Origin: an uncultured Roseobacter sp.
GTDB taxonomy: Bacteria; Pseudomonadota; Alphaproteobacteria; Rhodobacterales; Rhodobacteraceae
NCBI RefSeq assembly: GCF_947491795.1
Contig: NZ_CANLKW010000001.1
Location: 1-64,000, forward strand
Direction of reading: 5' to 3'
DNA length: 64,000 bases
Shown: positions 27,463 through 35,281 of the stretch, piece after piece
Position numbering within the stretch: the first letter of the stretch is position 1
How the letters are laid out: the number at the start of each line of letters is the position of its first letter
Translations under genes and position numbers: made by a program
The notes under the pieces: generated by a model
Database searches by the model: none
Told to the model about the DNA's origin: nothing
What the model saw: the letters and a program-made list of their open reading frames with translations, nothing else

Positions 27463-27921
27463 ATGAAATATACAGCCTTTATCGCGATCATCCTGGCCGG
27501 AGCCGTATCCGTTACCACAGGCGTTGCCATGGCACGTGACGGCGGCGACCGCGAAGCTGCAGATTTTGAAACGCTGGACACCGATGGCGATGGCCAGATC
27601 ACCCGGGCAGAAGCGGATGCCCTGCGGATCGCGCATATGTCTGAGGCAGATACAGACGGTGACGGGTTCCTGTCGCAGGCCGAGATCGAGGCGCGTGGTG
27701 CTGAGCGGATGCGTGACCGGTCTGCCCGGATGATCGAGCGTCTGGATGCGGATAAGGACGGGAAACTGTCGATGGAGGAACTGACCTCGTCCGAACGTGC
27801 GGACCGCCGGTTTGAGCGTGCTGACAAAAACGGTGACGGTGTTGTTTCCAAAGAGGAATTTGAGGAAGCCCGCGCGAATTTCCGCGGCAGGCACAAGGGC
27901 AAGGGCCGCAACGGCAACTGA
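27463..27921 (+). CDS. Secreted EF-hand calcium-binding protein
   Basis: A 152-residue protein with a signal peptide (hydrophobic residues 4-23, cleavage near AMA-RDGG), so it is periplasmic or secreted. The mature part has four EF-hand loops with canonical spacing: DTDGDGQITRAE, DTDGDGFLSQAE, DADKDGKLSMEE and DKNGDGVVSKEE, each with Asp at 1, 3, 5 and Glu at 12. The tail is very basic (GRHKGKGRNGN). A GGAG site lies before the ATG at 27463. It precedes an ECF sigma gene by 66 nt on the same strand, with a hairpin between, and probably belongs to that regulatory unit. It may sense or buffer Ca2+ for the sigma system, which is inference. Confidence 0.9.
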   Translation: MKYTAFIAIILAGAVSVTTGVAMARDGGDREAADFETLDTDGDGQITRAEADALRIAHMSEADTDGDGFLSQAEIEARGAERMRDRSARMIERLDADKDGKLSMEELTSSERADRRFERADKNGDGVVSKEEFEEARANFRGRHKGKGRNGN

Positions 27922-27942
27922 CGCCGGCTGATGTCGGGGCGT

Positions 27943-27974
27943 GGCGCGGCTTGAATGCCGCGCCGGGTCCTTTT
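27943..27974 (+). terminator. Hairpin between the EF-hand and sigma genes, partial terminator
   Basis: GGCGCGGC and GCCGCGCC form a perfect 8-bp stem with loop TTGAAT (27943-27964), followed six bases later by TTTT. The short, displaced U-run suggests attenuation rather than full termination, which would let the EF-hand message be more abundant than the sigma message. Confidence 0.5.
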
Positions 27975-27987
27975 AACCCTGACGGGA

Positions 27988-28578
27988 ATGAGTATGCCGC
28001 GGGACGCCCTTACGACAGTGTCGGACGATGCTTTGCTGCTGCTGTATGCGCGGGGCGACGGTGCGGCGGCGCGCGAGCTGACCGGGCGGCTGCTGCCGCG
28101 GGTCTGGAACCAGGCGCGGCGCATGCTGGGCGATCAGACAGAGGCAGAGGATGTGGCACAGGAAGCGATGATGCGATTGTGGCGGATGGCGCCGGACTGG
28201 GAACAGGGGCGCGCGCAGGTCAGCACCTGGATTTTCCGGGTGACGGCAAATCTGTGTACGGACCGTCTGCGCAAACGGCGTGTATCGGCACTGGACGAGG
28301 TCGACGAGCCGCGCGATCCCGCACCGGGCGCCGAGGCGCGGCTGCAGATGCAGGCGCGTTCTGATGCGTTGCAGGCCGCCCTGGACAGTCTGCCCGAACG
28401 CCAGCGCCAGGCCGTGGTGCTGCGCCACATAGAGGGGCTGGCCAATCCTGAGATTGCTGAGATCATGGAGATCAGCACCGAGGCGGTCGAGAGCCTGACC
28501 GCGCGGGGCAAACGAACGCTGGCCGCGGCACTGGCCGACAGGCGTGCGGCACTGGGGGTTATGAATGATGACGGATGA
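27988..28578 (+). CDS. ECF-type RNA polymerase sigma factor
   Basis: A 196-residue group IV sigma factor. Region 2 (about 20-90) includes DQTEAEDVAQEAMMRLWR, which contacts core polymerase and the -10 element; region 4 (about 125-180) includes LPERQRQAVVLRHIEGLANP and a helix-turn-helix ending ESLTARGKRTLAAAL, for the -35 element. There is no region 3. The next gene starts inside its 3' end by 14 nt and encodes a small membrane protein suited to be the anti-sigma factor. ATG choice: MSMPRDAL at 27988; an upstream frame exists but overlaps the hairpin. The signal is unknown; the EF-hand and CpxP-like neighbours point to an envelope cue. Confidence 0.9.
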   Translation: MSMPRDALTTVSDDALLLLYARGDGAAARELTGRLLPRVWNQARRMLGDQTEAEDVAQEAMMRLWRMAPDWEQGRAQVSTWIFRVTANLCTDRLRKRRVSALDEVDEPRDPAPGAEARLQMQARSDALQAALDSLPERQRQAVVLRHIEGLANPEIAEIMEISTEAVESLTARGKRTLAAALADRRAALGVMNDDG

Positions 28579-28933
28579 CGACAAAGCCATGGCTGTGCTG
28601 GATGATCTGTTGCGCGATGCTGCCGAAAAACCACCTGCACCGCCCGCCGGGCTGACGGCGCGCGTTCTGGCGGATGCCGACCGGGTTCAGCCGCAAGCCG
28701 CCCGGCCCGAACGCCGTTTGGGCGCGCGGGGCGGGTCTGCCCGCTGGCTGCCGGGGGGCTGGCAGGGGCTGGGCGGTCTGGTGGCCGCGACCTGTGCGGG
28801 GTTCTGGATCGGGATCAGCCCGCCGGAAGTGCTGCCGGACACAGGGGCTGTGCTTTTTGGATATGAGACAGTGGACAGCAGCGGTTTTGCCACCGGTGCT
28901 GATGGATTTGGCTGGGATGCGGAAGAGGGTTAG
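28565..28933 (+). CDS. Putative membrane anti-sigma factor
   Basis: A 122-residue protein with one transmembrane helix at about 75-94 (LGGLVAATCAGFWIGIS). The N-terminal 70 residues, rich in Asp, Ala and Pro (MTDDDKAMAVLDDLLRDAAE), would lie in the cytoplasm; a short C-terminal tail would be periplasmic. This topology and the 14-nt overlap with the ECF gene fit an anti-sigma factor. No zinc-binding HxxxCxxC motif is present, so it is not of the ZAS type. Two ATGs (28565 and 28568) are possible starts. The role is inferred from position and topology. Confidence 0.65.
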   Translation: MMTDDDKAMAVLDDLLRDAAEKPPAPPAGLTARVLADADRVQPQAARPERRLGARGGSARWLPGGWQGLGGLVAATCAGFWIGISPPEVLPDTGAVLFGYETVDSSGFATGADGFGWDAEEG

Positions 28934-28936
28934 GCG

Positions 28937-29431
28937 ATGACTGAGGAACGCGACACTGCAGCTGCAAAGCGCCCGGGCCGGTGGCTGAAACCTGCGCTTT
29001 TTGTGTCTGTGGGCATCAACCTGGCCTTTGCGGGCATGATGGCGGGGGCGTTTATGCGTCACGGTCCGGACCGGCGTGCGGGCCCGGGGCCCGACAGTTA
29101 TGCCCGGCCCTATATGAGCGCGTTGCCCCAGGAGGCGCGGCGCGAGATGTTCCGCAGCCTGCGTGATGCGCGCGGCAAGGGGTTTCCCGACCGCCAGGCC
29201 CGGCGCGCGCTGTATGGCGATGTGCTGGAGGCCCTGCGGGCAGAGCCCTTTGACGCGGCAGCCCTGGAGCAGGCCGCGCAAAGGCAGGCCGGCAGCGGTG
29301 TAAAGGTGCTGGAAACAACCCAGGCTGCCTGGATCGGGATCGTCTCAGGCATGTCGGCGGCAGAACGCGTCGCTTATGCCGCCCGCATTGAGGAGGCGCT
29401 GAAACGCCGCCCGGGTAAGAAAAAGCAGTAA
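28937..29431 (+). CDS. CpxP/ZraP-like periplasmic heavy-metal-sensor family protein
   Basis: A 164-residue protein with an N-terminal membrane anchor (about 18-40, ALFVSVGINLAFAGMMAG) and a helical periplasmic part. The pattern of long amphipathic helices with regularly spaced Arg, Ala and Leu (for example REMFRSLRDARGKGFPDRQA) is that of the heavy-metal resistance / CpxP superfamily, whose members sense metals or misfolded proteins at the envelope. It starts 3 nt after the preceding gene, so it belongs to the ECF unit. It could provide the periplasmic input to the anti-sigma factor. No His-rich metal site is apparent beyond scattered residues. Confidence 0.72.
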   Translation: MTEERDTAAAKRPGRWLKPALFVSVGINLAFAGMMAGAFMRHGPDRRAGPGPDSYARPYMSALPQEARREMFRSLRDARGKGFPDRQARRALYGDVLEALRAEPFDAAALEQAAQRQAGSGVKVLETTQAAWIGIVSGMSAAERVAYAARIEEALKRRPGKKKQ

Positions 29432-29435
29432 CCGC

Positions 29436-30839
29436 TCAGGCGGCGGGGCGGGCCAGATTGATCTGGTTGCGGCCCTGGATCTTGGCCTCGTAGAGCGCTT
29501 TGTCTGCGGTATCGAGCAGATAGTTTGCATCGCGGTCCATGGCCGGAAGCTGTTTGCCCTGCAGACCGCCCATGGTCACACCGATGGAGACCGTGACGCT
29601 GATTGGTTCGGAAGCGCCGGGGATTACAAAACTGGTCCCCCCGATTTTCCGGCAGAGCCGCCGTGCTGTGGCACGGGCCTCGGGCAGCGGGGTGGCGGGC
29701 ATGACGATCAGGAATTCCTCGCCACCGATACGGGCCACCAGATCGACGCCGCGCAGGTTTTCGCGCAGACGCCGGGCGGCCTCGACCAGCACGGCATCGC
29801 CCGAGGCGTGGCCATAGAGGTCATTGATCCGCTTGAAATGGTCCAGATCGGCGACCATGACTGCAAAGCTGCGGCCCGTGGCGGCAGAATGCTCGGCCAC
29901 ACGCGCCAGATGCGGCATCGCATAGCGGCGGTTGTGCAGCCCGGTGAGCGGGTCGGAGACCGCCGCCTTGAGGCCTGTGCGCACGGTGGCGCGCAGCTGA
30001 TCGGCAATGCGCTTGCGGCGCATCATTGCTTTGACCCGCAGGGACATTTCCTTTTTGTCGAAACCGTCCGTCATCAGATCGTCGGCCCCCAGATCGAGCG
30101 CATAGGCCCCCAGACCTGGATCAGGCCGCGGCTGCATCACCAGAATACCGGCATGGCGGGTAATGGCGGTGGCACGGATGGCGGCCAGCAGGCGCAGAAC
30201 CTCGCCGCTGTGACTGTCGTCCTCCTCGAGGATCAGAATAAAGACATCGGGCACTTTGCCGGGGGTCAGATCCCGCAGGGCCGTTTCGGGCGCAGACCAG
30301 CTCAGGCTGGTGCGCAGTGCCGGGCGCAGCTGGTCCATGATGTGGCCGATGGGCGCGCTTTCGGCACCGACGATGACCGCCTGTCCGGGCGGGCCGAAAT
30401 CTGCCGGATCCTCGGCAAACCCCAGCGCGCGCGAGGTGTCGTCGCGCATGCGCCATTCGGCGGCGGTGTTGTGCGCACGGATGAGGCTGCGCACACGCGC
30501 CAGCAGCAGCGTGTCGTCAATGGGTTTGAGCATGACATCCTGCACGCCCGCCTCGAGCGCCTGCAGCCGCGTGTCCGCGTGAGGGCGACAGCCGATGACC
30601 ATCATCGGAATCGCCCGTGTCTGCGGGTTCTGCTGCAGCTTGCGGCACAGATGGGCTGCGTCGCAGTCCGGAAGGGCCATGGCTGAGATCACAAGGTCAG
30701 GGTCATGGCGGAGCGCCGCCACACAGGCTTCATCTGCTGTAGAGGCCTGTATTACCTCGTAAAATGCCGAGGCGAGTTTGACTTTAAGGACGATGCGGTT
30801 TGTTGAGATTGCATCAACGATGAGGATTTTGCCCTGCAC
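29436..30839 (-). CDS. PleD-like diguanylate cyclase with degenerate first receiver
   Basis: A 467-residue protein with two receiver domains (about 1-120 and 150-275) and a GGDEF domain (about 300-460). The cyclase site is intact (RIGGEEF), and the inhibitory I-site RxxD lies five residues before it (RGVD). In the first receiver, the position of the PleD phospho-acceptor Asp53 is Ala (LVISAMALP, Ala53), and the acidic pair at the start is VDA instead of VDD; the Lys of MLKPIDD remains. Canonical phospho-activation is therefore unlikely although c-di-GMP synthesis should be possible. It is divergent from the DUF3572 gene, a common alphaproteobacterial arrangement. Confidence 0.88.
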   Translation of the reverse strand: MQGKILIVDAISTNRIVLKVKLASAFYEVIQASTADEACVAALRHDPDLVISAMALPDCDAAHLCRKLQQNPQTRAIPMMVIGCRPHADTRLQALEAGVQDVMLKPIDDTLLLARVRSLIRAHNTAAEWRMRDDTSRALGFAEDPADFGPPGQAVIVGAESAPIGHIMDQLRPALRTSLSWSAPETALRDLTPGKVPDVFILILEEDDSHSGEVLRLLAAIRATAITRHAGILVMQPRPDPGLGAYALDLGADDLMTDGFDKKEMSLRVKAMMRRKRIADQLRATVRTGLKAAVSDPLTGLHNRRYAMPHLARVAEHSAATGRSFAVMVADLDHFKRINDLYGHASGDAVLVEAARRLRENLRGVDLVARIGGEEFLIVMPATPLPEARATARRLCRKIGGTSFVIPGASEPISVTVSIGVTMGGLQGKQLPAMDRDANYLLDTADKALYEAKIQGRNQINLARPAA

Positions 30840-30937
30840 GCGCTCTGGTATCCTTGTACTGGTAACTTTCGTTGTTCGACAATGCCGCGATATTGGTTAA
30901 CAATTGGTTTCCAGTTTTCTTAAAACGGTTCGTACTG

Positions 30938-31222
30938 ATGGTCTATACGCAGGATTCTGCCGAGACGCTGGCGCTTCAGGTTCTGGGCTGGCTAGCCGGC
31001 AATGATGAGCTCCTGCCGGTCTTTCTGGGATCAAGCGGGGCCTCGCGCGAGGATCTGCGCGCGGGCGCAGGTGATCCGGCCTTTCTGGGTTCGGTTCTCG
31101 ACTTTGTGATGATGGATGATGCCTGGGTGATTGCCGCCTGTGACGCGCTGACGCTGCGCTATGACAGTCTGATGCAGGCGCGGATGGCACTGCCGGGCGG
31201 GGAACAGGTGAACTGGACATGA
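30938..31222 (+). CDS. DUF3572 family protein
   Basis: A 94-residue acidic protein that matches the DUF3572 family in length and in the opening ETLALQVLGWLAGNDELLPVFL and the later VLDFVMMDDAWVIAACDA. Function unknown; the family is restricted to alphaproteobacteria and usually sits divergent to a PleD-like gene, as here. The ATG at 30938 is chosen over an upstream TTG-initiated reading whose residues do not belong to the family. Its last codon overlaps the start of the HAD gene by 4 nt (ATGA), so the two are coupled. Confidence 0.88.
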   Translation: MVYTQDSAETLALQVLGWLAGNDELLPVFLGSSGASREDLRAGAGDPAFLGSVLDFVMMDDAWVIAACDALTLRYDSLMQARMALPGGEQVNWT

Positions 31223-31914
31223 GTACCGTCAGAGGGGTTATTTTCGACAAGGACGGCACGCTGTTTGATTTTGCCCGCACCTGGGAGGCCTGGGCGCAGG
31301 CGCTGCTGCAGCGTCTTGCCGGACCGGAGGGCGATGCAGCCGCACTGGGTGCCTGCATCGGGTTTGACACTGCAACGGCGCGGTTTGCGCCCGACAGTCT
31401 GGTGATTGCGGGCACCCCGGACGAAATCGCCGAAGCGCTGGCGGCGGCTCTGCCTCACATGAACAGGGTGCAGATCGTGGCGCTGCTGAATGAGGAGGCA
31501 GCACAGGCCCCCCAGGCCGAGGCCGTTCCGCTGGTGCCCTTTCTGTCCGGTCTGCGGGCAGGGGGGCTGATGCTGGGGGTCGCCACGAATGATGCGGAAA
31601 CGCCCGCACGGGCGCACCTGCAGACTGCCGGTGCGCTTGATCTGTTTGACTTTGTCGTCGGGTCGGACAGCGGGCACGGGGCCAAACCCGGACCGGGTCA
31701 GCTGCTGGCGTTTTGTCAGACGACAGGGCTGGAGCCCGGCGAGGTGCTGATGGTCGGCGACAGCACCCACGACCTGCTGGCAGGGCGTGCTGCGGGCATG
31801 CGCGGTATCGGTGTGCTGACCGGTATGGCCACGGCGGACACGCTGGCACCACATGCGGTGGCTGTGTTTGACAACATCGGTCATCTGCCCGCCTGGATCG
31901 CCGCACAGGGCTGA
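31219..31914 (+). CDS. HAD-family hydrolase (phosphoglycolate-phosphatase-like)
   Basis: A 231-residue phosphatase of the haloacid dehalogenase superfamily. Motif I is IFDKDGTLFDF (nucleophile Asp at about 11), motif II includes the Thr in GVATNDAETP, motif III is the Lys region HGAKPGPGQ, and motif IV is MVGDSTHDLLAG. The helical cap between motifs I and II places it near the Gph/PGP group, but the physiological substrate cannot be fixed. It is translationally coupled to DUF3572 by a 4-nt overlap. A 111-nt gap separates it from the methyltransferase gene. Confidence 0.88.
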   Translation: MSTVRGVIFDKDGTLFDFARTWEAWAQALLQRLAGPEGDAAALGACIGFDTATARFAPDSLVIAGTPDEIAEALAAALPHMNRVQIVALLNEEAAQAPQAEAVPLVPFLSGLRAGGLMLGVATNDAETPARAHLQTAGALDLFDFVVGSDSGHGAKPGPGQLLAFCQTTGLEPGEVLMVGDSTHDLLAGRAAGMRGIGVLTGMATADTLAPHAVAVFDNIGHLPAWIAAQG

Positions 31915-32025
31915 TTTCGCGGCGGCAACTGCCGAAAACGACCCGTTGCGTCGCGTTTGAGACGGCTGGCGCGCGTGGGACGGTGCCTTCTGAACCCCCG
32001 GACCGGCAACAGAAGGCGCAGAGTT

Positions 32026-33588
32026 ATGGCAGACGCACCCGCAAAACGGCGTGGCAGAACAGGTGGACGGGCCGGGGCTGCAACCCGGCGCGGGACGGCC
32101 GTGATCGAACAGATGCCCTGGAACCCGCCGGTGAACACTGACAAGCCGGTTGAGCCGCTCAGCCCCGAGGGCGTGGCGGCGGTGCACGACGGGGCCATGC
32201 GCATCCTCGAGGAAATCGGTGTCGAGTTCCTGAACCCCGAAGCGGTTGAAATACTGCGCAAAGCAGGTGCGGATGTGAACGGCGAGAACGTGCGCATGGG
32301 GCGCGATTTCGTCATGGAATGGGTGGGCAGGGCACCTGCGGCGTTTACGCTGACCCCGCGCAACCCTGACCGCACGATCACCGTGGGGGGGAACAATCTG
32401 CTCTTTGGCAATGTGTCCTCGCCGCCGAACTACTGGGATATGGCGCTGGGAACCAAGGTGCCGGGCACGCGCGAAATGTGCGCGAACCTGCTGAAGCTTA
32501 CACAGTATTTCAACTGTATCCACTTTGCCGGGGGCTATCCGGTAGAGCCGGTGGACATCCATGCCAGCGTGCGCCACCTCGATGTGGTCTATGACAAGCT
32601 GACGCTGACGGACAAGGTGATGCACGCCTACAGCCTGGGCAAGGAGCGGGTCGAGGATGTGATGGAAATGGTCCGTATCGCGGGCGGTCTGTCACATGAG
32701 GAGTTTGACGCAAGCCCCCGGATGTACACGAATATCAACTCAACCTCGCCGCTGAAACATGACTATCCGATGCTCGATGGCTGGATGCGTCTGGCGCGGC
32801 GCGGCCAGGGCCTCGTGGTCACACCCTTTACGCTGGCGGGGGCGATGGCACCGGTGACGATGGCCGGTGCGGTGGCCCAGTCGCTGGCCGAAGGGCTTTG
32901 TGCAATTGTGCTGGCGCAGATCATCCGCCCGGGCTGCCCCTGTGCGATTGGCACCTTTACCTCCAACGTCGATATGAAATCCGGGGCCCCCGCTTTTGGT
33001 ACGCCGGAATACATGCGCGCGACACAGATGACAGGACAGCTGGCGCGGTTTTACGGTCTGCCGATGCGGTCATCGGGCGTCTGTGCGGCGAATGTGCCGG
33101 ACGGTCAGGCGATGTGGGAGACTTCAAACAGTCTGTGGGCGGCGGTGCAGTCGGGCACCAATATGGTCTATCACGCGGCCGGATGGCTGGAGGGGGGGCT
33201 GATCGCCAGCCCGGAGAAATTCATCATGGATTGCGAGATTCTGCAGCAGATACAACGCTATATGGACCCGGCGATCACCGCCACAGGCCCCGATGAGATT
33301 GCGCTGGATGCAATTAAATCGGTGGGGAACGCCGGGCACTTCTTTGGCATTCAGCACACCCAGGACCGCTACACCACGGCGTTTTACCAGCCATTCCTCA
33401 GCGATTGGAAAAACTACGAAGGATGGGAGGCCGCGGGCGGCGTCTGGACGCCGGAACGGGCGCATGTGATGTTCCAGGAGATCATCGGCAGCTTTGAGGC
33501 ACCGCCCATGGATGTCGCAATCCGTGACGAGCTGCGCGACTTTGTGGCGCGCCGCAAATCGGAAGGGGGCGCCCCCACCGATTTCTGA
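32026..33588 (+). CDS. MttB-superfamily methyltransferase (non-pyrrolysine type)
   Basis: A 520-residue member of the trimethylamine methyltransferase superfamily. The frame has no internal TAG, so it is a non-pyrrolysine member; characterised relatives in anaerobes demethylate quaternary amines such as glycine betaine, proline betaine, carnitine or butyrobetaine, passing the methyl to a corrinoid protein. A basic N-terminal tail (KRRGRTGGRAG, residues 7-17) precedes the fold, which begins near LSPEGVAAVHDGAMRILEEI. No corrinoid protein or reactivase is adjacent, so the acceptor is unknown. Such genes are numerous in marine roseobacters. The substrate could be a betaine made by the carnitine operon in this window, but that is inference. 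Confidence 0.87.
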   Translation: MADAPAKRRGRTGGRAGAATRRGTAVIEQMPWNPPVNTDKPVEPLSPEGVAAVHDGAMRILEEIGVEFLNPEAVEILRKAGADVNGENVRMGRDFVMEWVGRAPAAFTLTPRNPDRTITVGGNNLLFGNVSSPPNYWDMALGTKVPGTREMCANLLKLTQYFNCIHFAGGYPVEPVDIHASVRHLDVVYDKLTLTDKVMHAYSLGKERVEDVMEMVRIAGGLSHEEFDASPRMYTNINSTSPLKHDYPMLDGWMRLARRGQGLVVTPFTLAGAMAPVTMAGAVAQSLAEGLCAIVLAQIIRPGCPCAIGTFTSNVDMKSGAPAFGTPEYMRATQMTGQLARFYGLPMRSSGVCAANVPDGQAMWETSNSLWAAVQSGTNMVYHAAGWLEGGLIASPEKFIMDCEILQQIQRYMDPAITATGPDEIALDAIKSVGNAGHFFGIQHTQDRYTTAFYQPFLSDWKNYEGWEAAGGVWTPERAHVMFQEIIGSFEAPPMDVAIRDELRDFVARRKSEGGAPTDF

Positions 33589-33680
33589 CCCCGGGGCCAT
33601 TTGATTAGAATTGCCGGTGTTTGGTGAATGTTAAGAGCTTTCGCCCATGGTATGCGCTGTAAAAAGGGTATGAGGGTGTC

Positions 33681-34268
33681 ATGCACGGACTCGTGAACCG
33701 CGCGATCCAGCGCTTTGTGACGGACTGTTACGGTGAAGCTCAGTGGCGTGCTGCCATCAAACGCGCGGATGTGGGCGTTACCGAGTTTGAGGCCATGCTC
33801 ACCTATGAAGAAGAGCTGACGACGCAGGTGCTGACTGCGGTCAGTGATGTTCTCGACCGCCCCTATGAGGAACTGATGGAGGACATCGGAACCTACCTGG
33901 TGTCGCATCCGAATGTCGAGGCGCTGCGCCGCCTGTTGCGGTTTTCCGGCGTAGATTTCACCGATTTTCTGCATTCTCTGGACGATCTGCCGGACCGGGC
34001 ACGCCTGGCGGTATCCGATCTGGAACTGCCCCGCATCACGCTGAAAGAGCAGGGGACGGGCTATTACCGTCTGAGCGTGCAGAGCCGTATTCCCGGGGCA
34101 GGTCATCTGTTTACCGGTGTGCTGCGCGCGATGGCGGATGACTATGGCGCGCTGGTTTTCCTGGAACATCAGGGGTCGGAGAACGGCGCGGAAATCGTCG
34201 GTGTCTCGCTGCTGGAAACCGAATTTTCCGAAGGCCGTGGTTTCCACCTGGGGGCACGCGCCGGATGA
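33681..34268 (+). CDS. H-NOX (heme NO-binding)-like sensor lacking the proximal histidine
   Basis: A 195-residue protein that aligns along its length with H-NOX domains and the N-terminus of soluble guanylate cyclase beta: MHGLVNRAIQRFVTDCYG matches the start, and FLHSLDDLPDRARL (95-108) matches the segment with the heme-ligating histidine. At that place the residue is Pro104, and the YxSxR porphyrin-binding motif is reduced to VQSR, with the Tyr lost. It should therefore not hold heme in the usual way. The stop overlaps the next gene's ATG by 4 nt (ATGA), and that gene encodes an HNOBA-GGDEF cyclase, so the pair is a signalling unit. Ligand unknown. Confidence 0.82.
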   Translation: MHGLVNRAIQRFVTDCYGEAQWRAAIKRADVGVTEFEAMLTYEEELTTQVLTAVSDVLDRPYEELMEDIGTYLVSHPNVEALRRLLRFSGVDFTDFLHSLDDLPDRARLAVSDLELPRITLKEQGTGYYRLSVQSRIPGAGHLFTGVLRAMADDYGALVFLEHQGSENGAEIVGVSLLETEFSEGRGFHLGARAG

Positions 34269-35281
34269 CGCAAAGCCCTGTTTTCCAACAGATGCTGGAC
34301 GTGCTCTGTCCGATGCATCTGGTCCTCGACTGCGAGGGGCAGATCGTTGGGGCCGGCCCGACGATGCGCAAGCTCTTTGACGAAGCTATGCTGTCAGGTG
34401 CTGCGTTCTTTGACATCTTCACCATCCGGCGCCCTCGCGAAATCACGGATATGCAGGGGCTTTGCGCAACTGCAGGCACCCGGATTTACGTCATGTACCG
34501 CACCGATCCGCCCCGTGAGCTAAAGGGCATTCTGGTGCCGGGCCCGGAAAAGGGGCAGGTGACGCTGAACCTGTCGTTTGGTATTTCCGTGGTCGAGGCC
34601 GTTCAGGAATACGAACTCACGGCGCGCGACTTTGCCGTCACCGATCTGACAGTTGAGATGCTCTATCTGGTCGAGGCCAAATCGGCGGCCATGGAAGCAT
34701 CCCGTCAGCTGAACGAACGCCTGCAGGATGCGCGCGAAGAGGCCGAGGAGCAGGCCGTTACCGATGTGCTGACCGGTCTGAAAAACCGCCGGGCGATGGA
34801 TATTGATCTGGAACGTGCATTGTCCTCTCTGGAGGACGTGGCGCTGATGCATATTGATCTCGACTACTTCAAGGATGTGAATGACACCTTCGGCCACGCT
34901 GCCGGTGATTTTGTGCTGCAGGAAGTTGCCCGTGTGATGAAAGAGGAAACCCGCAGCACAGACACAGTGGCGCGGGTTGGCGGCGATGAATTCGTCGTTC
35001 TGATGCGCAATGTCCGTGAAAACACTGTGCCGGTCCGGGTGGCAGAGCGCATCATCAAAAGGCTGGATGCGCCCATCACATTCGAGGGGCATCCCTGCCA
35101 GATTTCTGCCAGCATCGGCACGGTTCTGAGCGCGGATTATACCGCGCCGGATGCAGACCACATGCTGCGCGATGCGGATGAGGCGCTGTACCATTCCAAG
35201 CACGAAGGGCGCGGCCGTCAGACCATGCACGCTGATCTGCTGGCGCAGCAGGCCGCAACCGATGCCGGTGGTGCTGCCTGA
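34265..35281 (+). CDS. HNOBA-GGDEF diguanylate cyclase, partner of the H-NOX-like protein
   Basis: A 338-residue protein. Residues 1-130 match the heme-NO-binding-associated (HNOBA) domain, a PAS-like dimerisation module found in guanylate cyclases, with LVLDCEGQIVGAGPTMRKL near the start. A coiled-coil linker (about 140-165) leads to a GGDEF domain (165-320) with an intact active site, RVGGDEFVVLM, and an I-site RSTD five residues upstream. It should make c-di-GMP. Coupling to the H-NOX-like gene implies physical regulation of the cyclase by that protein, in parallel with soluble guanylate cyclase. There is no membrane segment. Confidence 0.87.
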   Translation: MTQSPVFQQMLDVLCPMHLVLDCEGQIVGAGPTMRKLFDEAMLSGAAFFDIFTIRRPREITDMQGLCATAGTRIYVMYRTDPPRELKGILVPGPEKGQVTLNLSFGISVVEAVQEYELTARDFAVTDLTVEMLYLVEAKSAAMEASRQLNERLQDAREEAEEQAVTDVLTGLKNRRAMDIDLERALSSLEDVALMHIDLDYFKDVNDTFGHAAGDFVLQEVARVMKEETRSTDTVARVGGDEFVVLMRNVRENTVPVRVAERIIKRLDAPITFEGHPCQISASIGTVLSADYTAPDADHMLRDADEALYHSKHEGRGRQTMHADLLAQQAATDAGGAA

